A stretch of 64,000 nt of DNA from Eubacterium sp. 14-2 (GTDB lineage: Bacteria; Bacillota; Clostridia; Lachnospirales; Lachnospiraceae), in contig NZ_KE159568.1 of assembly GCF_000403845.2 (NCBI RefSeq), forward strand, positions 745,725 through 809,724. Direction: 5' to 3'. The notes beneath the pieces are model-generated. The model did no database searches, was not told the DNA's origin, and saw only the letters and a list, made by a program, of their open reading frames with translations. Within the stretch, counting starts at the first letter, position 1; each line of letters starts with the position of its first letter. The translations under genes were made by a program, and so were the position numbers. Positions 46,417 through 54,418 of the stretch are shown here, in pieces.

Positions 46417-47264
46417 ATGGTATCCTCCTGTACTTTACGAATGCTCTTATCTGTGATTTCAATTTTTCTTTCTTTATACAAATGGCCTGCTGCACGTTTA
46501 AAAGCATTTTTGCTCATTTTCGTTTCCCGCATAATGATTTCCGGAGAAGCCTTGTCATTAAAAGGCAGCACACCCCCGTATTCTTCCAGAATCTCCATGA
46601 TCCGCACTGCATCCTGATTCATCTGCACATACGCCTTCTCCCGCAGGGTCAGATCCAGTTTCCCATCAGGTTTCACCCCTGTAACCCTGGCTTCCACACA
46701 GTCGCCAATCCGCAGGAAGCTGTGGTCCTCATGACGGGGAATCAGCGCTGAATAACGGTCATCCACCGCGAGAAAGGCTCCGAAATTACCGCTGAATTCA
46801 TACACCCGGCCCTGTACCATATCGCCGATTCGATAAGGCGAATCCGTTCTCAGCATTTCATAGAGGTCCCGCATACTTGCACAGAGGCGGCTGCTTTTAT
46901 CCAGATAAAGCCTCACCAGAATTTCATCATTTTCCCGGACCTTTACCATCTGCTCCTTATAGGGAAGAAATAAATCCTTCTCCAGTCCCCAGTCCAGAAA
47001 TGCGCCTATCTTCTGGACAGATACCACTTTAAGAGCCTGAACCTCTCCCATTTTCAGCCGGGGTTCCTGGGTAGTGGAAATCATCCGGTCTTTGGAATCC
47101 CGGTATACAAATACCTCCACTTTGTCTCCGGGTCCCGCATCCCTGGGCACCTGCTTTGCCGGAAGCAGGACTTTTCTCTCATCTTCCATTTTCTCTGCCA
47201 GATATACGCCGAATTCCACTGTTTTTACTATAACAAGCTCCTGTTTCTCTCCTAACCGTATCAT
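46395..47264 (-). CDS. CvfB-like RNA-binding protein with S1 domains
   Basis: 289 residues. Tandem S1-like beta domains (IGAFLDWGLEKDLFLPYKEQ; GDMVQGRVYEFSGNFGAFLAV) and a C-terminal winged helix (MSKNAFKRAAGHLYKERKI). CvfB influences virulence-factor expression in Staphylococcus; RNA binding is expected here. Start overlaps the thioesterase stop (ATGA). Confidence 0.93.
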   Translation of the reverse strand: MIRLGEKQELVIVKTVEFGVYLAEKMEDERKVLLPAKQVPRDAGPGDKVEVFVYRDSKDRMISTTQEPRLKMGEVQALKVVSVQKIGAFLDWGLEKDLFLPYKEQMVKVRENDEILVRLYLDKSSRLCASMRDLYEMLRTDSPYRIGDMVQGRVYEFSGNFGAFLAVDDRYSALIPRHEDHSFLRIGDCVEARVTGVKPDGKLDLTLREKAYVQMNQDAVRIMEILEEYGGVLPFNDKASPEIIMRETKMSKNAFKRAAGHLYKERKIEITDKSIRKVQEDTICLKTKA

Positions 47265-47971
47265 GTACGTTCCTCCAATTCTACAACTGCATAGGGCTTT
47301 CCCTGCTCATCTGCCAGATTTACCACTGTTTTCCCCGGTTCTTCTGCAGTAAAGGGATGTATGATATCTCCATATACTGCCGCTTTCCGGTATTCTGTCC
47401 GCATTTTCCCGATTTTAAATCCCTGGGGCAGGTATTCCTGCGCCATGCTGACATACTTCCCGTTATTCACATGGCGGTTTGTATCAATATGATATTTGTG
47501 TACCGGAAATGTTTCATGCATCTCCATCTGTTCCGGCAGCTGAATTTTCCTGGAATTATATTCCATGGGGAATTTCGGTGAAAATTCATATGCTTCCAGC
47601 ATTTCAGGCAGAATTTTTGCAGGCCTTCCCTTTTCCACATCCAGCAATACCCACACGGAATTGGCATAAGCCGCAATTTCTCCTTTCCTGTCTTTCATGG
47701 TAAAATTCCGATAGCCGAGAAACCCTTTAAAGTCATAGGGCCATGTACTGACCGTGATACCTTCTCCATAAACGGGATAACGACTGATTTCCACCTGCCA
47801 GCAGGATAATACCCAGGCCAGCTTCCGTTTCATCAGAAACTCCAGTCCAACGCCCAGTTCCTCTGAATGAAAAGAACTGCAGTCCTGAAAATAATCCAGT
47901 ACGGCATTTAATGTAATATAACCTTCACTGTCCACTTCACTGTAGCGGACCCTGCTTTCAAAACTATACAT
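47261..47971 (-). CDS. Acyl-ACP thioesterase
   Basis: 236 residues from ATG 47971 behind GGAGGAAACC. Two hot-dog domains as in the FatA/bacterial acyl-ACP thioesterase family (RVRYSEVDSEGYITLNAVLD; KYHIDTNRHVNNGKYVSMAQ). It releases free fatty acids from ACP. First of a three-gene coupled set with cvfB and the CPBP protease. Confidence 0.93.
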   Translation of the reverse strand: MYSFESRVRYSEVDSEGYITLNAVLDYFQDCSSFHSEELGVGLEFLMKRKLAWVLSCWQVEISRYPVYGEGITVSTWPYDFKGFLGYRNFTMKDRKGEIAAYANSVWVLLDVEKGRPAKILPEMLEAYEFSPKFPMEYNSRKIQLPEQMEMHETFPVHKYHIDTNRHVNNGKYVSMAQEYLPQGFKIGKMRTEYRKAAVYGDIIHPFTAEEPGKTVVNLADEQGKPYAVVELEERT

Positions 47972-48026
47972 GGTTTCCTCCTGTAACAGCAAAGAGTATG
48001 TTCTCTGATATGAGCTGTACATTTTA

Positions 48027-48102
48027 AGTGCGATAAGAGTTTTTTTTCTTACAGGAAAATATTTTCATACGTTAGCGTGATCAGATCCTGCCTGTAAGAT
48101 AA
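48027..48102 (+). repeat. Repeat C hairpin with a B-type tail, tRNA-Gln locus
   Basis: AGTGCGATAAGAG then a T-run match the end of repeat B at 4626-4645. Next, CTTACAGGAAAAT pairs imperfectly with TGCCTGTAAG around ACGTTAGCGTGA (48048-48099). It abuts the terminator of the tRNA. Confidence 0.8.
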
Positions 48103-48131
48103 AAAACCCATCACATCTGTGATGGGTTTCA
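48100..48131 (-). terminator. Terminator of tRNA-Gln
   Basis: AAACCCATCACA pairs with TGTGATGGGTTT and runs into TTTTTTAT on minus, 3 bases after the tRNA. Confidence 0.9.
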
Positions 48132-48133
48132 GA

Positions 48134-48205
48134 CTGGCCCACAAGGATTCGAACCTTGAAATGACGGAGTCAGAGTCCGTTGCCTTACCGTTTGGCGATG
48201 GGCCA
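48134..48205 (-). tRNA. tRNA-Gln (CTG anticodon)
   Basis: 72 nucleotides that fold as a cloverleaf. Acceptor TGGCCCA/TGGGCCA, anticodon arm ACGGA-CTCTGAC-TCCGT giving anticodon CTG, T arm AAGG-TTCGAAT-CCTT. CCA is not encoded. Reads CAG codons. Single tRNA, own terminator. Confidence 0.95.
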
Positions 48206-48261
48206 TTGTTTTTCAACAAGATGTATTATATACGAGTTCCGGCAGAATTGCAAGTACTTTT

Positions 48262-48906
48262 TTAAAAAATTTTTATTTTTCCGTCAATTAATGCAAATTC
48301 CACGGAATCTCCCACCTGAATCCCTGATTTTCCGCTGGTTCCCTCTGTGATTTCCTGCCGGAGAAATTCCAGTTTTTCCAGGGGCACCATAACTTCCGTT
48401 GTAACTTTATCTGTATAACGGGTATCCATGGAGGTAATCTCATTCTGTGCCAGAATATACTGAATCTTTCCAATATCCGTATAATCACTGTCAATGGTAA
48501 GGGGTCTTCCCTGTATTTTTTCAATCACAACACTGTTGCGCAGCCCCTCCTGTACGGCTTTCTGATAGGCCCGCACCAGTCCTCCGGTTCCCAGGAGGGT
48601 TCCGCCGAAATACCTGGTTACCACCACCACCAGATTATGAATCTCTTCTTTAAGAAGCACATCCAGCATGGGGCGTCCTGCGGTTCCGCCCGGTTCTCCG
48701 TCATCGCTGCACCGCTGAAGGTTCTGACTGCTCCCGGCCACAAAAGCATAACAGTTGTGGCGGGCGTCCCAATACTGCTTTTTCATTTTTCCGATAAACG
48801 CAAGGGCTTCTTCTTCTGTGTTAATGGGTTCCAGATTTGCAATGAAACGTGATTTTTTCTCCACAATTTCCCCGGTTCCGCCCTGATATAATATTTTTAC
48901 AGACAT
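48262..48906 (-). CDS. YigZ/IMPACT-family protein
   Basis: 214 residues. KKSRFIANLEPI, DARHNCYAFVAG, SDDGEPGGTAGRPML and VTRYFGGTLLGTGGLVRAY are diagnostic. N-terminal IMPACT domain plus C-terminal DUF1949-like domain. Biochemical role is uncertain; nucleic-acid or translation-related functions are proposed. Confidence 0.95.
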   Translation of the reverse strand: MSVKILYQGGTGEIVEKKSRFIANLEPINTEEEALAFIGKMKKQYWDARHNCYAFVAGSSQNLQRCSDDGEPGGTAGRPMLDVLLKEEIHNLVVVVTRYFGGTLLGTGGLVRAYQKAVQEGLRNSVVIEKIQGRPLTIDSDYTDIGKIQYILAQNEITSMDTRYTDKVTTEVMVPLEKLEFLRQEITEGTSGKSGIQVGDSVEFALIDGKIKIF

Positions 48907-48923
48907 AATCCACCTTTTTCAGG

Positions 48924-48963
48924 AAACCGGGAACAGCGCCCTTAAGCGGCAAATTCCCGGTTT
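48924..48963 (-). terminator. Probable terminator of the alcohol dehydrogenase
   Basis: AAACCGGGAA pairs with TTCCCGGTTT with an inner GCCGC/GCGC arm. T-tract is poor. Confidence 0.5.
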
Positions 48964-48982
48964 GCTTTAAAAAATATAATGT

Positions 48983-50164
48983 TTAGAAATCAACTTCTGT
49001 TCCATAATATGTACAGGTAAACAGTTTTTCCATGGTAGCCGGATCTATTTCTCTTGGATTGGAGCCGGTACATGCATCGCCTACTGCCCGTTCTGCAATG
49101 CCGGAAACTTTTTCTTTAAATTCGTCTTCGTTGATTCCGAATTCTTTCAGAGTCTTCGGAATGTTGAGACATACGTTAAAGCTGTCAATTTTTGCACAGA
49201 GGCTGTTAATCAGAGCTTTCTCAGAAGTTCCTTCCAGTCCCATTCTGCGGGCGATTTCAGCGTAACGTTTTGCTGCCACAGGATCTTTTGCATTGAATTT
49301 AATTACATAAGGCAGATAAATGGCATTTGCACATCCGTGGGGAATATGTCCGGTGGAGAATGCAGCCCCTGTCTTATGAGCCATGGAATGTACGATTCCC
49401 AGAAGAGCATTGGAAAATGCCATGCCAGCCAGACACTGTGCGTAATGCATCTGCTCTCTTGCAGCCATATTGCAGTTATAGGAAGCCGGAAGATAATCCA
49501 GAACCATTTCGATTGCCTGCAGTGCAAGAGGATCTGTAAAGGAGCAGTTCATTGTGGAAACATAAGCCTCAATGGCATGGGTCAGGGCGTCCATACCGGT
49601 GTAAGCAACCTGCTTCGGCGGAAGTCCTGCCACCAGATCCGGATCCACAATTGCAACATCCGGTGTAATGTTAAAGTCAGCCAGCGGATATTTTACGCCT
49701 GTCTGATAATTGGTGATAACAGAAAAAGCTGTAACCTCCGTTGCAGTTCCTGAAGTTGTGGGAATTGCACAGAATTTTGCTTTCTGTCTCAGTTCCGGGA
49801 AGTTAAAGGGGATACACAGATCTTCAAATGTGGTATCCGGATATTCATAAAATGCCCACATTGCCTTGGCTGCATCAATGGGTGAACCCCCGCCCATGGA
49901 AACAATCCAGTCCGGCTCGAAACTGCGCATGGCCTCTGCACCCTTCATTACCGTTTCCACAGAAGGATCCGGCTCTACGCCTTCAAAAAGCTCCACTTCC
50001 ATGCCTGCCTCTTTCAGATAGCCCACTGCCTTGTCCAGAAAGCCCTGACGTTTCATGGAACCTCCGCCCACTACAAGGATTGCTTTCTTTCCTTTCAGGT
50101 TCTTAAGTTCCTCCAGACATCCCGGTCCGTGATAAACATCCCTTGGTAACGTAAATCTTGCCAT
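48983..50164 (-). CDS. Iron-containing alcohol dehydrogenase
   Basis: 393 residues, group III. NAD(P)-binding SMGGGSPIDAAKAMW, metal ligands within GMDALTHAIEAYV, GIVHSMAHKTGAAFSTGHIPHG (His pairs) are intact. Close in style to butanol or 1,3-propanediol-type dehydrogenases. It reduces an aldehyde with NAD(P)H in fermentation; substrate not determinable. Confidence 0.94.
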   Translation of the reverse strand: MARFTLPRDVYHGPGCLEELKNLKGKKAILVVGGGSMKRQGFLDKAVGYLKEAGMEVELFEGVEPDPSVETVMKGAEAMRSFEPDWIVSMGGGSPIDAAKAMWAFYEYPDTTFEDLCIPFNFPELRQKAKFCAIPTTSGTATEVTAFSVITNYQTGVKYPLADFNITPDVAIVDPDLVAGLPPKQVAYTGMDALTHAIEAYVSTMNCSFTDPLALQAIEMVLDYLPASYNCNMAAREQMHYAQCLAGMAFSNALLGIVHSMAHKTGAAFSTGHIPHGCANAIYLPYVIKFNAKDPVAAKRYAEIARRMGLEGTSEKALINSLCAKIDSFNVCLNIPKTLKEFGINEDEFKEKVSGIAERAVGDACTGSNPREIDPATMEKLFTCTYYGTEVDF

Positions 50165-50338
50165 AGTATTCTTCTCCTTTTCTTATTTTTATGCAGCAGT
50201 CCTGTCCCATAGAGACAACCCACTGCGCCTTATTTACATTTTACGATATTTTTGCTTTATTTACCAGTCCTTTTTTGTTATAATACTGTGATAAATCAAT
50301 AACTTATACTATTGACCTGATTTAAGGAGGCTTACTAT

Positions 50339-53065
50339 ATGAACTATGGAAAGAAAGGCGTATCGCGGAAGGAAAAACAGATTACTTCCACTTCAACACT
50401 GGTACGCAAAAAATTTTCAGTCATTTTCTTTAAAACACTGCTTATCTGCTTTCTGGCCGCAGTCGTAGTGGGCGGCTGCGCAGGTATCGGTATTTTCAAA
50501 GGTATTATTGATTCGGCTCCCGACATCTCCGATATTGATCCCACGCCTACCGGCTATCTGTCCGTGGTACTGGACAATCAGGGCAGGCAGACCGCCAAAC
50601 TGGTGGCTTCGGGCTCTAACCGGGTCTATGTCACCCTGGATGAAATTCCCAAAGACTTGCAGCATGCCTTTGTGGCCATTGAGGACGAGCGGTTCTATGA
50701 ACACAACGGCATTGACCTGAAAGGTATTATCCGTGCAGGCTTCAAGGGCATCAGTAATGGATTTCATTTCAACCAGGGGGCCAGCACCATCACCCAGCAG
50801 CTTCTGAAAAACAATGTATTCGAAGGCTGGACCAACCAGTCGGGCATTGAAAAAATTAAACGGAAAATACAGGAGCAGTACCTTGCCATAGAGCTGAGCA
50901 AAATCAAATCCAAAGACTGGGTTCTGGAAAATTATCTGAACACCATCAACCTTGGACAGAATACCCTGGGGGTCCAGTCTGCTTCCCGCCGCTATTTTGG
51001 AAAAGACGTTTCTGAACTGACCCTGTCCGAGGGAGCGGTAATTGCAGGCATCACAAAGAATCCTTCTGCCTATAATCCCGTCAGCCATCCGGAAGAAAAT
51101 AAAAAGCGCCGGAAACAGGTGCTGAAAAACATGCGGGATCAGAACTACATTTCGGACGAGCAGTACGAAGAAGCTCTGAAAGATGACGTTTACTCCCGGA
51201 TTCAGCAGGTAAATATCGAATATGCAGAGGAAAATCCCAATTCCTATTTTGTGGACGCGGTCATTGACCAGGTGGTACAGGACCTGGTGGAAAAGAAAGC
51301 ATACACCGACACTCAGGCTTACAAAGCCATTTACAACAGCGGTCTTACCATTGAATCCACCCAGGACATGGACATTCAGCAGGTATGCGATGAGGAAGTG
51401 AATAATCCGGATAATTACTCCACCGCCGCAAAATACTCCTTTTCCTATCGGCTCACCGTGGAAAAAAGGGACGGCACCATGAAAAATTACAGCGACCAGA
51501 CCATGATTTCCCACTACAACGCTTCTTCTTCGGACTATTCTCTGAATTTTTCCAGTCAGGAGGAAGCCCAGGCCGCCATTGACGCCTACAAAGCTGAAAT
51601 TATGGAACCGGGAGACACCATTCCGGAGGGGGGAGAATCTGTGGTATTCACCCTGCAGCCCCAGGCCGCTGTTACCATTATAGACCAGTATACCGGAGAG
51701 GTAAAAGCCATCGTAGGCGGCCGGGGAGACAAAACCGGAAGCCGTACCCTGAACCGGGCCACCGATACCACCAGACAGCCCGGCTCCACCTTTAAAGTGC
51801 TTGCAGCTTATGCACCGGCCCTGGACACTGCCGGCATGACCCTTGCCACCGTACAGGACGACGCGCCTTTTTCCTATTCCAACGGAACTTCCCTCCGCAA
51901 TTACGATGACAGCTACCGGGGATTCACCACCATCCGTTACGCCATCACCAAATCCATCAATGTGGTGACGGTGAAAACACTGGCCGAAATCTCTCCCCAG
52001 ACCGGATATGACTACCTGAAAAATTTCGGTTTTACCACTCTGAAAGAGGAAGACATTGTGGAATCTCTGGCTCTGGGCGGCATTACCCAGGGTGTAACCA
52101 ATCTGGAACTGGCCGGAGCCTACGCCACCATTGCCGACGGAGGAACTTATATTAAACCCAGATTTTACAACAGGATTCTGGACCACAACGGTAACGTACT
52201 GATTGACAACACCCCGGAAACCCATACGGTATTAAAAGAAAGCACAGCTTATCTGCTGACTTCTGCCATGGAAGACGTGGTCAATGTGGGAACGGGAGGC
52301 GCCGTCAACTTCGGCAATATGCCCATCGCCGGAAAAACAGGAACCACCACCAAAAACCGGGACGCACTCTTTGCAGGTTTTACTCCCTATTATACCTGTA
52401 CCGTGTGGTGCGGCTATGACGACAACAGCCCTCAGGAAGGGGCCCTTACCGCCAATCCCAAAGCGCTCTGGAAAAATATCATGGGACGCATCCACGAAAA
52501 TCTGGAATACCGGGAATTTGCCCGGCCGGAAGGCATTGTAACCGCCGATGTGTGCAAAAAATCCGGAAAACTGGCTGTAGAAGGCCTGTGTGACGCAGAT
52601 CCCAGGGGCAGTATGGTGGAGACAGAGCTTTTTGCCGCCGGAACCGTCCCCAACGAATACTGCGACCATCATGTAAGCGCCACGGTCTGTTCAGCCTCCG
52701 GAATGCTTGCAAACGAATTCTGTCCGGAAGAAAACCGACAGAGCGGTATCTATATCGTAGACGGTTCCCCGGATACGGACGACGGGCCTTACCTGCTGTC
52801 TGATTCTCTCAGCCAGGAAAATTACTGCACGGTCCACACCGCCATCTCTGTCATACCGGAAATACCGGAAGTCAGCCTTCCCACTGACAATAATAAAAAG
52901 CCTGATAAAAATGACAAAAACAAGAACGACAAAGACATGAACGAGACCGATAAGAATGACAAAGAACCGGAGAAACCGAAAGAACCGGAGGAGCCGGAAG
53001 AACCGGAAAATGACACCGGAGAGCCGGAAGAACCGGAAAACGGCACCGGGGAAAACGCACCCTGA
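50339..53065 (+). CDS. Class A penicillin-binding protein (PBP1-type)
   Basis: 908 residues; AAGGAGG 8 bases before ATG 50339. Cytoplasmic tail, one membrane anchor (about 30-52), glycosyltransferase domain (EDERFYEHNGIDLKG, GASTITQQLLKN), and transpeptidase with active Ser in PGSTFK, SIN and KTGTT. The C-terminal ~45 residues are an Asn/Asp/Lys then Pro/Glu repeat tail (PEEPEEPEN). It polymerises and cross-links peptidoglycan outside the membrane. Single gene on the plus strand. Confidence 0.96.
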   Translation: MNYGKKGVSRKEKQITSTSTLVRKKFSVIFFKTLLICFLAAVVVGGCAGIGIFKGIIDSAPDISDIDPTPTGYLSVVLDNQGRQTAKLVASGSNRVYVTLDEIPKDLQHAFVAIEDERFYEHNGIDLKGIIRAGFKGISNGFHFNQGASTITQQLLKNNVFEGWTNQSGIEKIKRKIQEQYLAIELSKIKSKDWVLENYLNTINLGQNTLGVQSASRRYFGKDVSELTLSEGAVIAGITKNPSAYNPVSHPEENKKRRKQVLKNMRDQNYISDEQYEEALKDDVYSRIQQVNIEYAEENPNSYFVDAVIDQVVQDLVEKKAYTDTQAYKAIYNSGLTIESTQDMDIQQVCDEEVNNPDNYSTAAKYSFSYRLTVEKRDGTMKNYSDQTMISHYNASSSDYSLNFSSQEEAQAAIDAYKAEIMEPGDTIPEGGESVVFTLQPQAAVTIIDQYTGEVKAIVGGRGDKTGSRTLNRATDTTRQPGSTFKVLAAYAPALDTAGMTLATVQDDAPFSYSNGTSLRNYDDSYRGFTTIRYAITKSINVVTVKTLAEISPQTGYDYLKNFGFTTLKEEDIVESLALGGITQGVTNLELAGAYATIADGGTYIKPRFYNRILDHNGNVLIDNTPETHTVLKESTAYLLTSAMEDVVNVGTGGAVNFGNMPIAGKTGTTTKNRDALFAGFTPYYTCTVWCGYDDNSPQEGALTANPKALWKNIMGRIHENLEYREFARPEGIVTADVCKKSGKLAVEGLCDADPRGSMVETELFAAGTVPNEYCDHHVSATVCSASGMLANEFCPEENRQSGIYIVDGSPDTDDGPYLLSDSLSQENYCTVHTAISVIPEIPEVSLPTDNNKKPDKNDKNKNDKDMNETDKNDKEPEKPKEPEEPEEPENDTGEPEEPENGTGENAP

Positions 53066-53167
53066 CCCTGACAGATCAGGCAAACACGTACAGTCTGAAA
53101 ATTCTGTACTGTTTCAGAAAGAACAGATTGCGTATTACAGAACAGTTATGATATGATAAGAACAAAG

Positions 53168-53245
53168 AATCCTGCTTTGCAGGATTCTCCGCCTGCGGCG
53201 GGTCGCTTTAGCGACATATTTCTTTTCCGCCGCAGTGTGATAATT
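53168..53245 (+). repeat. Repeat B, copy 2
   Basis: 51 bases identical to 4559-4609, then CCGCCGCAGTGTGATAA as in copy 1. CTGCGGCGG pairs perfectly with CCGCCGCAG here, two bases longer than in copy 1. Confidence 0.85.
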
Positions 53246-53252
53246 GTCTTTT

Positions 53253-53288
53253 ATTCTATAGGAAATCCAGAGGAATTTCCTATAGAAT
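53253..53288 (+). repeat. Repeat C, short form without the GTTAGCGTGA loop
   Basis: ATTCTATAGGAAAT pairs with ATTTCCTATAGAAT around CCAGAGGA-like sequence; stem ends match the C copy at 42654-42707. It runs into a second hairpin AGAATGCGCCCGGCGCATTCT at 53294-53314. Confidence 0.8.
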
Positions 53289-53293
53289 AAAAA

Positions 53294-53340
53294 AGAATGC
53301 GCCCGGCGCATTCTCTGCACGCACGCGAATTGCGAAGCAA
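53294..53340 (+). repeat. Hairpin plus repeat A tail fragment
   Basis: AGAATGCGCC/GGCGCATTCT hairpin followed by GCACGCACGCGAATTGCGAAGCAATTAT, which matches the tail of repeat A (4448-4463). The A core is missing. The DHH gene starts 35 bases later. Confidence 0.7.
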
Positions 53341-53374
53341 TTATTTATCAAATCACAGCGAGGAGGATATTACA

Positions 53375-54313
53375 GTGAGATTAGTTACCCGTTCCGATTT
53401 TGACGGCCTGGTTTGCGGTGCACTGCTTTTAGAGGCAGGTATTATTGATACATGGAAATTTGCACATCCGAAAGATCTGCAGGATGGTCTGGTGGAAATC
53501 AATGAAAATGACTGTCTGGCAAACGTACCTTTTGTGGAAGGATGCGGACTGTGGTTCGACCATCATTCCAGTGAACATGAAAGGCTGGAACTGGAAGGAA
53601 AGTATAAGGGCGAGAGCCGGATCACCCCTTCCTGTGCCCGGATTATTTATGAATACTATGGAGGCAGTGAACGTTTTCCGCAGTTCGGCGAAATGATGGA
53701 AGCCGTAGACAAGGTAGATTCCGGTAATCTGACCATAGATGAGGTGATGAATCCTTCCGGATGGATTCTCATTGGTTTTCTGATGGATCCAAGAACCGGA
53801 CTGGGCAGATGGCGTCAGTTTTCCATTTCCAATTATCAGCTGATGGAAAAACTGATGGAAGCGTGCCGTACCATGTCCACAACGGAAATTCTGGAACTTC
53901 CTGACGTGAAGGAACGAATTGAAGTATACCAGGAACAGACGGAGAAATTTAAAGAGATGGTGAAAAAATACACACGGACAGAAGGAAATGTGATTATTTC
54001 TGATCTGAGAGGTGTAGATCCCATCTATACAGGAAACCGTTTTATGATTTACAGCATGTACCCGGAACAGAATATTTCTGCATGGATTGTCAGCGGCCGG
54101 GGCGGACAGGGCTGTTCTGCCGCTGTAGGTTACAGCATTCTGAACAGAACCTGTGAAGTCAATGTGGGCAGTCTCATGCTGAAATATCACGGCGGCGGGC
54201 ACCGGAAAGTCGGCACATGCCAGTTTCCGGAAGAAACCATGAACACGGAACTGCCGAACATGCTGGAAGAACTCTGCAGGATGGCAAATAAAACAGAACC
54301 GTCCGTTTCCTGA
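53375..54313 (+). CDS. DHH-family phosphoesterase
   Basis: 312 residues from GTG 53375, 6 bases after AGGAGG; the in-frame ATG at 53297 lies inside the repeats. DHH motifs are clear: VTRSDFDGLVCG, WFDHHSSEHE, and a DHHA1-like C-terminus with YHGGGHRKVGTCQF. Family members hydrolyse phosphodiester or polyphosphate bonds (exopolyphosphatase, nanoRNase, c-di-AMP phosphodiesterase). Exact substrate is not evident. Confidence 0.88.
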   Translation: MRLVTRSDFDGLVCGALLLEAGIIDTWKFAHPKDLQDGLVEINENDCLANVPFVEGCGLWFDHHSSEHERLELEGKYKGESRITPSCARIIYEYYGGSERFPQFGEMMEAVDKVDSGNLTIDEVMNPSGWILIGFLMDPRTGLGRWRQFSISNYQLMEKLMEACRTMSTTEILELPDVKERIEVYQEQTEKFKEMVKKYTRTEGNVIISDLRGVDPIYTGNRFMIYSMYPEQNISAWIVSGRGGQGCSAAVGYSILNRTCEVNVGSLMLKYHGGGHRKVGTCQFPEETMNTELPNMLEELCRMANKTEPSVS

Positions 54314-54340
54314 GTATGCTGTCTGAATCTGTTTCAAAAA

Positions 54341-54386
54341 TTAACAGGAAAGCCTTTCGCGTGACAGGGTCTTTCCTGTAAGATAA
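54341..54386 (+). repeat. Repeat C hairpin, pseudo-receiver locus
   Basis: TTAACAGGAAAG with CTTTCCTGTAA; shortened loop with CGCGTGAC. Abuts the terminator of the next gene. Confidence 0.75.
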
Positions 54387-54418
54387 AAAAGAATCCTGCC
54401 TGGCAGGATTCTTTTTTT
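54386..54418 (-). terminator. Terminator of the pseudo-receiver gene (bidirectional)
   Basis: AGAATCCTGCC pairs with GGCAGGATTCT, T-run on both strands. It can also end the DHH transcript on plus. Confidence 0.9.

Noticed and set aside
50417-52225. A 602-codon open frame antisense to the penicillin-binding protein
   Set aside because: Its translation is His/Phe/Gly-rich without any domain and lies wholly opposite a gene with intact PBP motifs; a shadow of codon bias.
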